Origin: Cheiracanthium punctorium
Taxonomy: Eukaryota; Arthropoda; Arachnida; Araneae; Cheiracanthiidae
Assembly (NCBI GenBank): GCA_038373885.1
Contig: JAWZYV010006213.1
Location: 558,001-622,000, forward strand
Direction of reading: 5' to 3'
DNA: 64,000 nt
The position numbers and the translations under genes were made by a program. The notes under the pieces were generated by a model. The model made no database searches, had not been told where the DNA came from, and was given only the letters and a program-made list of their open reading frames with translations. Below, one piece after another: positions 11,126-23,837 of this stretch (positions are counted from its first letter, which is position 1; every line of letters begins with the position of its first letter).

Positions 11126-13336
11126 GGGATAAAGAGTGTGCCTTACAACCCTCTAGGCAGTAATGGTTTAAAATTTGGTTTCATAGAACGTTAGTGTATT
11201 TCATGTAACATGCATTGAAAAGTTTAAATAAGTAAACCCGAATTGCAAAACTATCCTAGTATCCTTCTATTCCTCATATATATATATGTGAGTACGGTGG
11301 TACTTGATAATGGAGTACTCCCTTTCAATTTTCCACTTCATTGCTTGGGTTCGTAAAGTTAGGCTTCAGCCCACGTGATCTCACCTGGTTTGATTTCCCA
11401 CTTCTCCTTAACTTTGATAGCTCTGTTTTTACAATATTTATAGCCTCTGGATTATCAATTATTATTTCATGGTTTCAGTACCATTTTTGTTATTATGTGC
11501 TATCACTTAATGTTTTACTTGGGATTCCATATTACGTAAGTTTAGCTATTTTATATTATATATATATATATATAACGTTGTCTCTTCTTCTGATGTTATT
11601 TTCCTTTGAAATTATTTTTACTTAATAAAGTAACATTTTACGAGGTTCCGTTACTGCTATTTCTAATACTGTGCAGAATTAACAAAACCAACTATTTGTT
11701 TTTAAAGTTTAAATATAGTTCCGCACTTATAGTTTCGTCAACAAAATCGCGGAAAAGACCTATAAATATTAGCTTTTACGTCTTTTTTCTTTTTCTTCCT
11801 TACTTTTTTTGTCTGATTGTTTAAAAAATATAACCATATTCCGATGTATTAACAAAAGGAAGTACACCGAACATCTATATCAACAGCATAAAAATAACGT
11901 TTGCTGCCGGCGGTTAAAATCAATTTATTCTTAAAAGAAAAATAAAATGTTAGGACAAACTTTGCTTCTGAACTTTTAGAAAAATCCAATATCTTAGTTT
12001 CTGTTTACATCATCTGGTCGTATCTAGATTTAAGTTTTTATCACCAGAGGATGTTAATTTTCTCGTGCTAATAGATTTATTGGAACGCCAAGAAGATCTG
12101 AAAGACTCAAATAGGGCAATCGATACCTCATGGATTTTGAAAGCTTGAGCCGCAAACTTGCGTGAAAGAATGTAGAGGAATTTCGAATTTTTCTTAAGAT
12201 AAAATGTATACAAAAATCTGCAGATAAATCCTGAGTAAAAGTCAGCGACAGAAACTGTGATATTTATTAAACTAAGATTCCTTAAGTATGTATTCAAGTT
12301 AAGATTCCTGGGCACATTAAATATTTCGATAAATTATTAATTTATCATTCGGTTATTAATAAACTGTATTTAGCATATTTTTATGCTTTACATATTTTTG
12401 TTACAGCGTTGAGCTGAAATGCGTTATTTTATATAATAACAGAGTGATTTCGAAAAAGTGCTTTTAAAAAACGCAGATTACTGTATACAAGAGTTGAAAA
12501 AACTACGATTTAACCGTTAATAATTTTAAAGAACAGATATTCACGAATACTTTCAAATTTATTATTCGTATATAGTAATGCATGTAAGCAAATTATTGAT
12601 CGAAGAATAAGTTTTTGGGATTAACATAGACGAATATTAACATTCATAACTAAAAAAAGAATGATTCAAAATGTTTTTGCATGTATTAGTAGCATAAATT
12701 TTATTACATTACGACCGAATCATTGTTTACGATATATGTATGCAGAATAATGCCAAATTTATTTCTGTAAGTTGTTTTTATTGTTACAAACAAAAGGAAT
12801 ATATTCTACAATACGTGGGGTATAACGGCGTTAATGTAACCAATATTATATTCGTGGCAACAAAAAAAGTGCAAATGCTATATCAGGTTGTTCTTTTAAT
12901 AAATTATGGAATTTTAAACATTAAAAAAATGTAGTTGCTAAGAGATTCTGAAAGATTTTGGATGTTTATTTATAAAACTGCACTACACAAGATTTTAAAC
13001 AGTAAATTTTAAGAGTTACAAAACATTTAAGAAAATAAAGCATGCAAAAGTTTGCCGTATTTACCTATACCGATAGCCATTCAGCCTATTTTTGAAGAAA
13101 TTTTCTGTTTAAGAATTTTTGAAGTAAAACTTCTTTAGTCGCGACTAGGGCGTAACTCAGATTTTTTTTTCTCACGGAAGTAACGCTCAGTAAAGGAAGT
13201 GACGTATATGTCATATACTCCACGGAAAGCGCGCCTGAGAAAGAAGAGCCACGAAATATCCTACATTTTCGACCGCTCGCTCCTTTCGCCGACTTCATTG
13301 TTGAAAATGCATTATCATTATTTAATTTTTCTTGAG
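11126..13336. other. AT-rich DNA, nothing recognised
   Basis: No gene is supported. Small (TA)n tracts occur at about 11,276-11,288 and 11,556-11,574. Open frames of up to 101 residues (12,010-12,315, minus) resemble no family I know and are expected by chance in such sequence. Confidence 0.45.
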
Positions 13337-13440
13337 ATGGCAACGTTATCCACCAAATATGTATTTAAATATCTCGTTTTGCCAATGGCAACGTTATCCA
13401 CCAAATATGTATTTAAATATCTCGTTTTGCCAATGGCAAC
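13337..13440. repeat. 48-bp tandem repeat, about 2.2 copies
   Basis: The unit begins ATGGCAACGTTATCCACCAA and ends CTCGTTTTGCCA. Two copies are essentially identical, followed by a partial third (ATGGCAACTAG). Because 48 is divisible by three, the repeat is also in frame at the protein level within a short chance open frame. Confidence 0.9.
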
Positions 13441-13944
13441 TAGTTGTAAAATTCACTACTCTCTGAGGAGTTTGTGAAGATTTCCATTGGGAAATCACTT
13501 TTGAATTAAATTTTTTTTAAGAGGTCTAAAGTTTATTTTCTTGATTGTGTATCGTTAGATTGTGGCTAGTACTTATTTTCAGACATAGAATTATTACTGC
13601 CGGGGTGGTATTTGATGAACATACAAATGCCAAACGCGTTATAAAATAAACGACTTGGTGCAGTGATTAATATTTGGCGTCCGCTTACTAGAAAGCTGGG
13701 TTAGTATTTTGACTAACTCTTGATACGACATTCATCGTGTAAAAATACGGGGAACCTGTTAGGGAAAGAAACGGCGATTTCTCGCCGTTTCTTTGAGACA
13801 TCAATCTTTATTTATATATCAATAAGCATTTTGAAGGTACATCCAACATAATATTTTACATGTAATCCCAACCTCACAGGAGGTTGTCGATAATCCTTAT
13901 TTTTAGATGAATAATATACAAGGTTTCGGAAAAGCACAAAGAAA
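13441..13944. other. AT-rich DNA, nothing recognised
   Basis: No gene is supported. A short inverted repeat, GAAACGGCGA...TCGCCGTTTC (about 13,767-13,794), could form a hairpin. Confidence 0.4.
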
Positions 13945-14895
13945 TGGAACCTGTCTGCAATCGAACCGGAAAAGCAGTTGGAAACGTCAGTTTAAAAACA
14001 CTTTCCTGGGTTCTAACCCAACTTCAAGACAGAACAAGGTTTAAGAACAAGGAGATGGAACACCACAATTAAAGGGACAGTGGCTGCAAATGTACCTAAA
14101 CAGCAGAGGGAAATTTTCGTTTAAGAACACTGTTGGAGGATCATACTTCGATCCCACGAAGGTAAATTTATAGGAGGGGACACTTCGCTTAGAAAGTTGG
14201 ATAACGCCATTGTTGCGAACAGATGGCGCTACGCACACTGGGTAACTGCGCATCTCAGAATGTTTATATTTCCATCGAGGCAAAGTAAATGGATATCCTT
14301 GAATTATCAAAACTTCAAAAAATCAAATACATAGACTTATGAGCGTAATATATAGTAATTACTGGTTTCAGATGTGTTTTAATTACATAATTGTCTTATT
14401 ATACTATTTCGTAGTGAATATAGGCAATAGTTTCGAAGTGAAGTGATATTATTATTTGTCAAATGCCAGTTGCGTTGGCCGTTAGGCCATTAAACTCCTA
14501 AATATTATGTATGCCGTGTCTGTTATTATTTTGCCCAAAAGATGTATTTTAAGAAATGTTAGTACGTAAGAAACGGACCCTGGTTGCAATCAATCCCAAA
14601 CAATGGACAGAACCTGCAGTTGAAAAACATGGATACAGAATAATAATTCGAAACCTATTAGCAGACGAAATCAACGCTTAAGAACACTGTGATAGAAAAA
14701 CACAACAAAAATTACACTACCTGCATTCGAACCCCACAAACAGAGGAAAACATCAATTAAAGAACACAGTTAAAGTATAATACTAGACTACGGACATCCC
14801 CCCCCCATTACACCCAACCTCCAGTCGGAACAATGGTATACGAAAACAGTTAAAGAATAATACTACAACATGGACACTTCCTGGATTCTAAGTAA
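13945..14895. repeat. Degenerate repeat array (TTAAGAACAC / CTGCATTCGAACC motifs)
   Basis: Variants of TTTAAGAACAC (e.g. 14,040, 14,122, 14,680, 14,758), of CTGCATTCGAACCC (e.g. 13,953, 14,722) and of AGTTAAAGxATAATAC (14,769, 14,847) recur irregularly across about 950 bp. This suggests an old, badly eroded tandem family. No consensus period can be fixed by eye. The 89-residue minus-strand frame at 14,041-14,310 falls inside it and is not considered a gene. Confidence 0.35.
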
Positions 14896-15497
14896 TTATC
14901 ATGAATGACCGATGATTCTTACTGGATATTTTAATGTTAATTTTCGCTCTCAAGAATCTCAGTCGTTAGTTAATTTTTTAAAAGAAAAATTGGATCTAAC
15001 TATGAATACTTCTCGACTTCAATCAACAACGCGTTTCGGTACAACGATAGATGCTGTATTTTCAAGAAAATTAGCAAATTTCGAGAGTTAAATTTATGTT
15101 TCACATTATAATTACCATAAACCTATAATTTCATACATAAAAATTATGATGACATCCAAGTACCTATTTCCAATGAATAATATGAATATAACATTTATAT
15201 AATCTTTGTAAAGTACATGAATAATAAATATAATTAAATTATAATATGATATTTATTTTAAGTTTAATCATTTCAGTGATATGTGTCGTGAACGTCAAAG
15301 AAGTTTTACTTCAATCGCGCGTAAAGATTACACGCATACACTTTTTTTTCTGAAAGTTGCGCAAGGCACATAATTACCGTATCACCGTCAATATAAGTGC
15401 ATATTGCATTTAGTGAAGAAGTATTATTAATAGTTTCTACTGTTTAACATCATTAGGTTTTTTTTTTTCAAATCAGTTCAAACGTCTGTGGAGCATA
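14896..15497. other. AT-rich DNA, nothing recognised
   Basis: No gene or repeat was recognised apart from short T runs. Confidence 0.4.
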
Positions 15498-15929
15498 TCG
15501 CTGTTTAATAGGTACAGCCTCATAAATATGTGTTAACCCTCAAGAGAAACTAATTTGTTTTTTGTTTTTGTTTAACTATCTGTTAAGATATTATCAAAGA
15601 CTGAATAAACGTCATAGATAGATATCTGGCGCCTGTCGCTGTTTAATAGATACAGCCTTATAAATATGAGTTAAACAAGAAAAGTTACAGGAAAAAGAAC
15701 TTATTTGTTTTGTTGTTGTTTTTTTTAGCTCTCTGCTAAAATATTATCAAAGACTGAATAAACGTTAGTGATAAGCCTATGGCACCTGTTACTGTTTAAC
15801 AGATATTTAGCCTTATAAATGTGTGGTAAACAGCAAGAGGAACTAATTTGCTGTGTTTTTTAACTATCTGCTAAGATATTATCAAAGGCAGAATAAACGC
15901 TATCCCGTAGATTCATCCCATAGCACGTT
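15498..15929. repeat. Three-copy tandem repeat, about 140-150 bp period
   Basis: Units start near 15,498, 15,636 and 15,789. Each carries a CTGTTTAAYAG block, a CAGCCTYATAAATATG block, a T-rich tract and the block ATATTATCAAAGACTGAATA. The array ends directly at the TTAA that flanks the piggyBac-like element at 15,934. Confidence 0.8.
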
Positions 15930-15933
15930 TTAA

Positions 15934-16441
15934 CCCTTTGAGGCGCAACCCTTTCCCAATGCTGAAAAAAGGGCAGTCGTTGCCATCGCTCGACTTAACT
16001 ACCAGCAAGATGGCGGACGATCGAAACGTTCATCGCGTGCGACAGATCTAGAGACCCTTTTTTGACGACAGCTGGTTGTGTCACACAGCCAGCTGCGTCA
16101 GAAAAGGGTCTCTAGAACTGTGGCACGCGATGAACGTTTCGATCGTCCGCCATCTTGCTGGTAGTTAAGTCGAGCAATGGCAACGGCTGCACTTTTTTCA
16201 GCATTGGGCAATCTATCCAGCTGTTCTCGCATTCTACCATTTTTCAGCAGATGTCAGTGCTGTTAAAAATAACCGTGACAATTTTTTTACGGGAAGTGAC
16301 GCGCTAAAAAGTAAAGGATTCTCGTGGAGCTATGTCACCCGCAACTATTTTTATAGAAATCCAATCTATTCTTCGTGACTTGCAACAGTCAAAACGTCAG
16401 AGTTTGGTGTTCCCAGAGCGGGAACATTGCGCGTTAAAGGG
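15934..16441. mobile_element. piggyBac-like foldback MITE, full-length copy (508 bp)
   Basis: It is flanked by TTAA on both sides (15,930-15,933 and 16,442-16,445). The termini CCCTTTGAGGCGCAA and the inverse of TTGCGCGTTAAAGGG match the CCC...GGG/TTAA signature of piggyBac-type elements. Positions 15,955-16,208 form a long hairpin whose arms of roughly 125 bp are nearly complementary, with the turn near TGTGTCACACAGCC. A unique-looking arm then runs to the 3' end (CAGCAGATGTCAGTGCTGTT, GTTCCCAGAGCGGGAAC). No coding capacity is seen. Three other copies in the window (21.6, 39.5 and 62.1 kb) are deletion derivatives of the same layout. Confidence 0.85.
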
Positions 16442-16445
16442 TTAA

Positions 16446-18754
16446 GTCGGAAAAGAAAAGAAGAAGTCATGCCATTACATTTGTAACAAAGACAGTTTCT
16501 CTTATGTGTTTACATCGAACGTCTAAATCAAACATATTTACCTCGGAGGATCATATTTATCATCGTTAAAAACATAAATAGGAAATACAGAATAACGGAA
16601 GGTCATTTATAATGGGTGAAAGGAAGACGGGATTTTTATCATCATATTTTGATTGCGAATTTGATAAACATTGTTAACGTCTGAATTTATAGCAGGAGCG
16701 TTAAAATTCTCGCTTTTCTCGTTGAAGAATAAATTAAAATATGCTTGTCACGATTATCAGTGTCTTACAGAAACTCGACTGGAGAAAGAGGAATTTTGCA
16801 TTGATTCTTATCTCATGACAGATAATTTAAATTGCGATATTTAGTTCCGATAAACAGAAATTCACTATGAAGTCTTATTTGCATGAATTGATGGACTACT
16901 CATTTGGATCATATGCCCTCTTTTTGTAGCTGAGCATACCTATTTTATTATGCAAAGCAAAATACTGGATTAAACTTGACAAAATTTAAAGTACAATATC
17001 GGGTGGGGGGGATAGATTTGTTATAATGTTAACAAGAGATAAAAATTTGCGCTAAAATACCTTTTGCCTGTTTTCACGAAAATGCTTCTGTTATAATGAT
17101 CAATCGATTAGTTCTAGATGCTGTAAGATTTTTTGCCGTGAATAGGGTTGTCATATTTCAAGGAAAACTTAAAAACCTCAGCCAAGAAATTATATTTTAA
17201 CAGAAAAAGTCAGAGAAAATTACAAATTTTGGCTAGAAACCAAGTAAATCTTGAAATTTGATCTAGAAAATTGTGTATAGACTGTGAATTTACAAAGATT
17301 TTTCATTTGCCTATGTCTTGAATTTTCTAAATGTTACCCACACAATTATAAAATGACTGTAAGTATTGATATCAAAACTAACTCTTATTGATCAAAATTT
17401 ATGTTAGGTATAATAAATTACGAACTCTTCATATTGATTCTAATTAGTGAAAGAGAAAAAAAAATTGAACTTTTGTTTTTAGCTCTAATAATTTAATAAA
17501 AGAACTAAACTAACAGTTGAATTTCCAAATTTATATATTCCCTATTTCGTTTATTTATTTTTATCTGAAATATTTCTTGTTCCATTTCTAATGATCCATC
17601 ACGATCTTTGACAAGTAAATATAAAAAAAAAACATGTTTTTGTTTTATATTTTTGAAACACTGCAAAATCATTTTCTCCCTGTGATCATATTTCTGGAAG
17701 TTATTTATTTCAATCCTTGACTTTTTAAAATCATTTTTCATGAATCTTGAAAAAAAAACAGTGTTAGTGGGTTTGTTTTTCTTAGATTTTTAAGGTTATT
17801 TTATGAGTGTATGTGGAACGTAGGACACGTGCTCCTTCTAAAATATTGATTCTAGCTGCTGATTGCTGAGTTCTACTTATTATATGCACTTTACAAAAAA
17901 ATAAGTACAAAACCCTCAGTAATAATATAAAAAACATTAAGGTACATGCATTTATCCTATAAATTATTTACAGCTCAAAAAGTTTAATGACAATAATGAA
18001 CATAATTGCACCGCCAGTTATAATTATAAAAATAGTGACATTAAACTAATTGATTTTTAAGCAATTTCAGATTTAACCTGAGTATATAAAAAAATGTTTA
18101 CGCCCTTCCCACCCTTTTAATAATCTCGAAGTTCTTTAAAATAAGGAAGTGTATCATCAGTGGTTGAATTAATCGCTGATCAATCATCAGTAATAATCCT
18201 AGCTGCTTATTTTAGAAGCACAAGTAAGATTGGTGTAATGCTTTTATCATCATTTTAACTTCTTAAAGGAAGATATTTAAAATAGTATTATGTTGTAGTT
18301 TTATCAATACTTTTAAAAATCGATAAATGCACAACTGTTTTACTAAACACAAATTCATCTGAATTTAAAATAAAAAATAAATATTGAAGTATTATACTGA
18401 AGTATTAAACGTGTCTGACGTATTTTATAGATTCATTGTTCCCTTTCAAAAAGTATCAGCATTCTAGTACTAAGCACGCCAATGAATGAGATTATTCATA
18501 TTCAGGCTCAACCTCGGTAGTACTTAAAATGTGCAACCTTCTTTTTAGGATGCAATATTAATTCATACAGATGATCTAAATTGTCTTACAGCTGCATTCA
18601 TTATGTTATCTGGGGGATATCGGTAAACAAAACAATCTTGTTTAACTATTTTGATATATTTGGATGAGAAAATTGCAAAATCATTCTATCGCTCTTTGAA
18701 ACAAGCTTCTTATTTTTTTATTTTTTCAAAATCCTAGTAATACATAAATATCAA
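16446..18754. other. AT-rich DNA, nothing recognised
   Basis: No gene is supported. The open frames (e.g. 17,505-17,741 minus, 78 residues) are lysine/asparagine-rich chance frames. Confidence 0.45.
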
Positions 18755-19165
18755 ATAAATATCAATGTTTGTCTGTATGTTTGTTACTCTTTCACGCTGA
18801 AATGGTTTGATAGATTTGGATTAAATTTGGAACAGAAATTTGGACAAAGACAGTTAAAGTCCTGGATTAACATAGAGGCTCCTTTCTATCGCGCAAAAAA
18901 AACCACTGTTCCTATAATATACAAAAAAAAACTATATTTTATATAAATAAAAGAATATATTAGAGTTTTTATTTTACAGAGACGTCGACAGATGGCGCAA
19001 ACTTATAGAATACGTAGTTTGTAATAAATAAAACATCAGATTTATATTTTCGCAGGTGAATTCGAAATCATTTAGACGGTTTCATTTTATGTTATGAAAT
19101 CTTAATTGAATTAGTCACGTGACAAACCATTCGCGTCATTATTTTTCACGGCGAGCAAAAATACA
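18755..19165. repeat. Possible Helitron-related relic
   Basis: The stretch from TTGTCTGTATGTTTGTTAC through CACGCTGAAATGGTTTGATAG and TTAAATTTGGAAC resembles the 5' region commonly seen in arthropod Helitrons (repeated TGTCTG/TGTATG followed by a GAAATTTGGTAC-like block). No 3' hairpin with a CTAG end was found, so boundaries and family are uncertain. Confidence 0.3.
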
Positions 19166-19721
19166 ACCTTTTTTAACAAGTAGATGTGCAGCATTTAACA
19201 TACATTTGTAAGAGACCCACTGCATCATGTGACTGATGCTCTATCATCGTTAAATGATGCTAAAATAATGACTAAACCTCATTTTATCGTCTGCTACGCC
19301 TGACTTGGATAAGCAATACACCTGAATAAGTTTTTGAAACTTTCATTCAGTTCGATTTGTGCATTTTTCTGCGCAGCTTTCCCCATTCGATTTCGATTGT
19401 ATTACATCCAGAAAAAGGATGTTAGAAATACCAATTTTATTTTTTTTAATCACGCTCATGAATAATGATGCACCTTCCTACTTAATGGAATAAGGAAAGA
19501 AAATAGGAGAGAGACGCGTGGATTATGATACGCTTTTAATATATATCACTTTAGTGCGTATTTAAGATCTGAAAGTGATTCAGATTTTCTTACTTTGTGG
19601 GGTTTTTTTTTTTTTTTAATTCTGAAAAAACGGCCGATATATGCAGAAGCTCTTGAGAATTATTATAGGACGAAAATGATTTGTACCTTTTCGTAGGTTT
19701 TTATCATTAAACCATCTTATT
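19166..19721. other. AT-rich DNA, nothing recognised
   Basis: No gene or repeat was recognised. Confidence 0.4.
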
Positions 19722-19729
19722 TTTGTAAG

Positions 19730-19882
19730 CAGGGGCGGCCGAAACGGTAAGCAAGGTAAGCATCCCAACGGGGTGTCGGCTTCGAAAGGGCGCCATTTCG
19801 AACTGAAAAACTAAGTAGGGGCATAAAAGGGGCGTCATTTCTACGATAGCAGGGGGCACCACTTTCCATAGGGCTGTCCCTG
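19730..19882. mobile_element. hAT-type MITE, 153 bp, copy 2
   Basis: The termini are CAGGGGCGGCC and GGGCTGTCCCTG. The 8-bp flanks TTTGTAAG (19,722-19,729) and TTTGTAAC (19,883-19,890) form a target duplication with one mismatch. It shares several interior blocks with the 3512-3680 copy. It has no coding capacity, and the open frames crossing it are accidental. Confidence 0.8.
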
Positions 19883-19890
19883 TTTGTAAC

Positions 19891-21572
19891 CATCTTAATT
19901 TTAAATTCCATTCAGAATCTGAAAGATTTCGGAGCCAAGGGAGCCGGTGAGAAACAGGATTCTCTCCGAACAAGGTTTATTAAGATGGCGAATCAACTGC
20001 TCGCTGGAGGCGGCTAGTTATAAATATAATCTTCAGCATAATTTTAAAACTCTTATTATTATCGTTATTTTTTTTTCTAGACCCTTTTGATGAAATAATG
20101 GAGAAAGTAGTATATGTAATGTAAATAAACTATTTCCTTTCTTCTCGACTAAAGTATTTGATTAATGTGGAGCATGTGTTTGTCTTTTGCCTTTAAAGAA
20201 GCAGCATCATAAATAGTAACAGTATCGATATTGCTCTTGAATCCGGTCTGCTAAATTCATGCATACAAACAATAAATCCTTTCTGCTTACTTTATCCAGT
20301 AAGCTGCATATTTTCAATCACTATGGAACATTTATTTTTTCTCGGAATTATAGCGTTAAATTCAAGAATGTGTTTGGCTAAAGCTCTACACTTTTAATGA
20401 AAAAAAGATAATTACCTATATTGCGCTGAAACTACATTATAATAAATTCACAACTGTGAAAGTATCGCATATAACAAAAATATATTAATGAAATTCTGTC
20501 TATAATAAATTCCATTGATATTTTAATTTAATTGATCCTTGCAGATAAAAACGAACGCCCGCTCTTACAGTTCTTTCATGAATATTGTTTACCTCAATGC
20601 TATATTTATTACAGTGCTGTTTACGGTGTAGAGCTTAAAATTCATTTAAAATATTCGAAAATACCGAATGAAAAGAGGTGCAGGAAGGTGGTGCATTTTT
20701 TTTTCCAAAAACATAAATTCAAAATACGGATTATGTATAACAGTTTCTAATCAGATTATAATAACTTTTTAAAAGCTACATAACAAATTAAATTTCAATA
20801 TTTTTATCGAAAGCAGCGTAAAAGAAAAATGTACATGTACATAACTTTTTCTATTTCTTATACGAAATTAATGCCCGTACATAAAATTGAAAGCAAAATA
20901 AGCAGAAAAGGAAAAGAAAAAATTTTAAAGGAAAAAGTTGAAAATTAAGAAGTAGAAACGAAAGAAGAAGCATACATTTAATTACTCGGGTGCTATATTT
21001 TTCGAAAAATCAAATTTATACAAAAGTGTTCATTTTTATAACTTAATTTTACAAAGTACATTTGTTTTCTTGATTTAAATTCAGTTTAACTAAGAAAGAT
21101 AAAATGTATTTTAATGTAATATTATTTGTCTATGCTTGTTCACACATGTATATTTAAAAAATTCATATTATATATATACCGAGAGAGGGAGAGAAAGAGA
21201 GACATATTTAACACAAATATTATTAGATTTTCAGTAAAAACTCAAAATATTGTTCTAAAAATGGCAGAATAGGAAAAAAATGGCCCCCCTAATTAAGGAA
21301 AAATAAATTATGAACTAATTGAAATCACATTTAAAGAATCTTTAAATTACTTTGATACATTACATTGTTGACACTTTGATACGGATCAAAGTTGTGTTGA
21401 TCTTTGGCAGTTAGCTAATTACTTGGGATACTTCAAAAACTTGTTAGATCATGCTCTCCACTGTGCGATCGTTTGTTTATTTCCAGAAACTTATGCATTG
21501 TAATGAATATCTTTACGGCGAACCACCCATTAAAAAAGAAAAGCCCCTAATTCCTATCCTCTATATAAACCG
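19891..21572. other. AT-rich DNA, nothing recognised
   Basis: No gene is supported. A GA-rich tract lies at 21,180-21,205. Confidence 0.45.
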
Positions 21573-21741
21573 TTAACTCTTTGAAGCTCAACCATTTCCA
21601 ATGCTGATAAAAAGGGCAACCGTTTGCCATCGCTCGATTTAACTACCAGCCACATGGCGGTCGATTAGATCGTTCATCGCGTGCCACATATCTAGAGACT
21701 ATTTTTTGGCACAGACTGTGCGCACACAGCCTGCTGTGTTT
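21573..21741. mobile_element. piggyBac-like foldback MITE, 5'-truncated copy
   Basis: TTAA (21,573-21,576) is followed by CTCTTTGAAGCTCAACC and then the left arm of the 15,934-16,441 element (CCAATGCTGATAAAAAGGGC, ATGGCGGTCGATTAGATCG, AGAGACTATTTTTTGGC). The copy stops close to the hairpin turn near 21,741. The 3' arm and the second TTAA are missing. Confidence 0.7.
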
Positions 21742-22228
21742 CTGAATATATACATATATACCATCCTGAATACATAGTTTCACTATACGTGTAGAGTCGG
21801 TATTTTTTATTGCACGGACAAATAAGACATATAAGACATAACATCCGGAATCCTAACTATTAGTATATGTACCGCCATATTGACTGTAAAATTTTTGTAT
21901 AAAGGATTGTGTGAGTAAAATGTGATTAAAGATTTCATTCAGCTAAAAATTATTGACGGCAGGTGTTCATATAAATAACTGTAGCTGGGGTTGTAACTGA
22001 AATACGGTTTAGAAATTTTAGTAGTATGTACTTCGAGATGTATAGACTATTTTAGTATGTACTTCTCAAAATCAATATTTTCATCAAATTTCATTATTGT
22101 GGGGGGAACGATGTGCACCGAAAGAGCTAGAAATTCGTAAAATTTACGTACGATTGTTCGTGCAGGCTGAAAATAAAGCACATCTGGATTATATCAAAGT
22201 ATCTCAAGTGCATAAGAAGGATTCGATA
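21742..22228. other. AT-rich flank of the LTR retrotransposon
   Basis: No gene is supported. The frame at 22,097-22,279 crosses the LTR boundary and is therefore not a natural gene. Confidence 0.45.
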
Positions 22229-22233
22229 CTATG

Positions 22234-23145
22234 TGTGGTGGTTTTTTTGCAGCAGTGGTTAAAATTTGAGGAAAACTAAAGCCTAAGATGATCGTACAGT
22301 GGTATTATGCCGCGCATAACCTGCCTGGCAAGTACTCCTAGTATTACGCTGAAAAAATTGAAAAATGATTGACATACACCAAAACACTAAAAAAACTAAA
22401 GACTCTATGAATTGCAACTAAATACCATTTATTCTTAGTCATTCCACTAATATTAATTAACAGACGATATTGACATAATTTTAAACTTAAACATGTCTGG
22501 GGGAGATGTGGTTTTGGAGGATAAGGGGTATCCACAAAAGTTTTGAGACGCAAATAATAAATAGATTACTGTTAATATTCACCATTCTGATGAGGTAGCC
22601 GTCTTTACACAAGACACGATCGACGCGTGTCCTCTTGGAACCGCTGTCTTTCTCTTAAGCCCTCATCTGGCCTCTGATTCCATGTTTCTTTTGAACACAA
22701 CTTGATCATATTGATTCGAAGCACACACTGATTTTTTAAGTCCGTTCACACCTTTTTCAAACTCTGCTCTGCTTCCTTTTTTTTTTAGCACACTCGTTCT
22801 GTCATCTCTTTTCTCTTCTCCCACGGGGTTGATTCCTCTTTTCTTACCCCCTCTTACATCATTGGCTGGAGTTTCTGATTTGTTCGTCTCGGGGAATTAA
22901 TGCATCCTCTCGTCGAATCCCATACATGTAGGTGGATCATTCGGGACTATACCCCGCCAAATTTGCATATCATTTTCGGCCATAAATATTTTCGGCCATA
23001 AATATTTTAACGTTGACAGTTCATTGTGCTATAGTGTCCAGACTGTCCATTGCCTGGCGCCTCTTCTAATTTACGGTCTACTTGTGTGGTCTTCCCATGG
23101 GAACCGTCTCAAAATTATATTTTACTGCTGTTTCACTTCACCACA
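22234..23145 (-). repeat. 3' LTR of the gypsy-type element
   Basis: This LTR is nearly identical to 30,958-31,866, with a few substitutions and short T-run length changes near 22,775-22,815. A 16-bp block, TTTCGGCCATAAATAT, is duplicated in tandem near 22,975-23,007; on the sense strand it gives ATATTTATGGCC, a possible TATA-like region. AATAAA on the minus strand (22,428-22,433) is a candidate polyadenylation signal. The 69-residue frame inside is LTR sequence, not a gene. Confidence 0.95.
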
Positions 23146-23155
23146 TCTCTCCCCC
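23146..23155 (-). other. Polypurine tract (plus-strand primer)
   Basis: On the minus strand, ACGGGGGAGA lies immediately upstream of the 3' LTR start. This is the expected position and composition of the purine-rich primer for plus-strand DNA synthesis. Confidence 0.75.
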
Positions 23156-23773
23156 GTGTACATAAAAAAACAAGAAAAAAAATATTCAATGTCCACAGTT
23201 ACTAGTTCATTACACGTAGCTACACATGTGCTACGTTTTAAAATTTGGCACTTGTCCTGTATAGTCCATGCGATATAGTCCATCATACGTAGCAAATTAT
23301 GTGCTACGTTCTACAGTGTAGTAGTTGGAGTTTAGTCCATATAGTCCGTCACGCGTAGCTACACATGGCAAAAGTCTCAGTTGTGATACATTTGTTCTCC
23401 CGTTGTGTCTCAAGCATTTTGTGGTTTCACGTGAACATTTTCGTTCTTCTTTGCGGGTTTGTTTTGTCAGATTTTGTTAAATCTGGCAGTATCGATAATG
23501 TTTCCGAACCACTTTGCATTAATAACATTAATGAGTTACCTTTGTATCTTGTTTCTCAATTTCTTCAAAATAATATATTGTACACCAATGGGATTGTACA
23601 CACATTATTATGTTTGATCACACATTCTGTACCAACATGCACCATATTTATATTATTAGAGTACCATATTTATATTATATATATATTAAGAATAACATAC
23701 AATATCATGTGTGTCTATTACTTGTTACACATATATATTTATCTGCATATCATAAAAAATACTCGTCTTCCTT

Positions 23774-23837
<64 letters not shown>

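Noticed and set aside
13199..13477. 92-residue frame with repeated LVLPMATLSTKYVFKY-type motif
   Set aside because: The peptide repeat simply reflects the 48-bp DNA tandem repeat; there is no other gene evidence.
22344..22553. 69-residue frame found identically at 31,068-31,277
   Set aside because: The duplication is explained by the LTR pair, not by a conserved gene.
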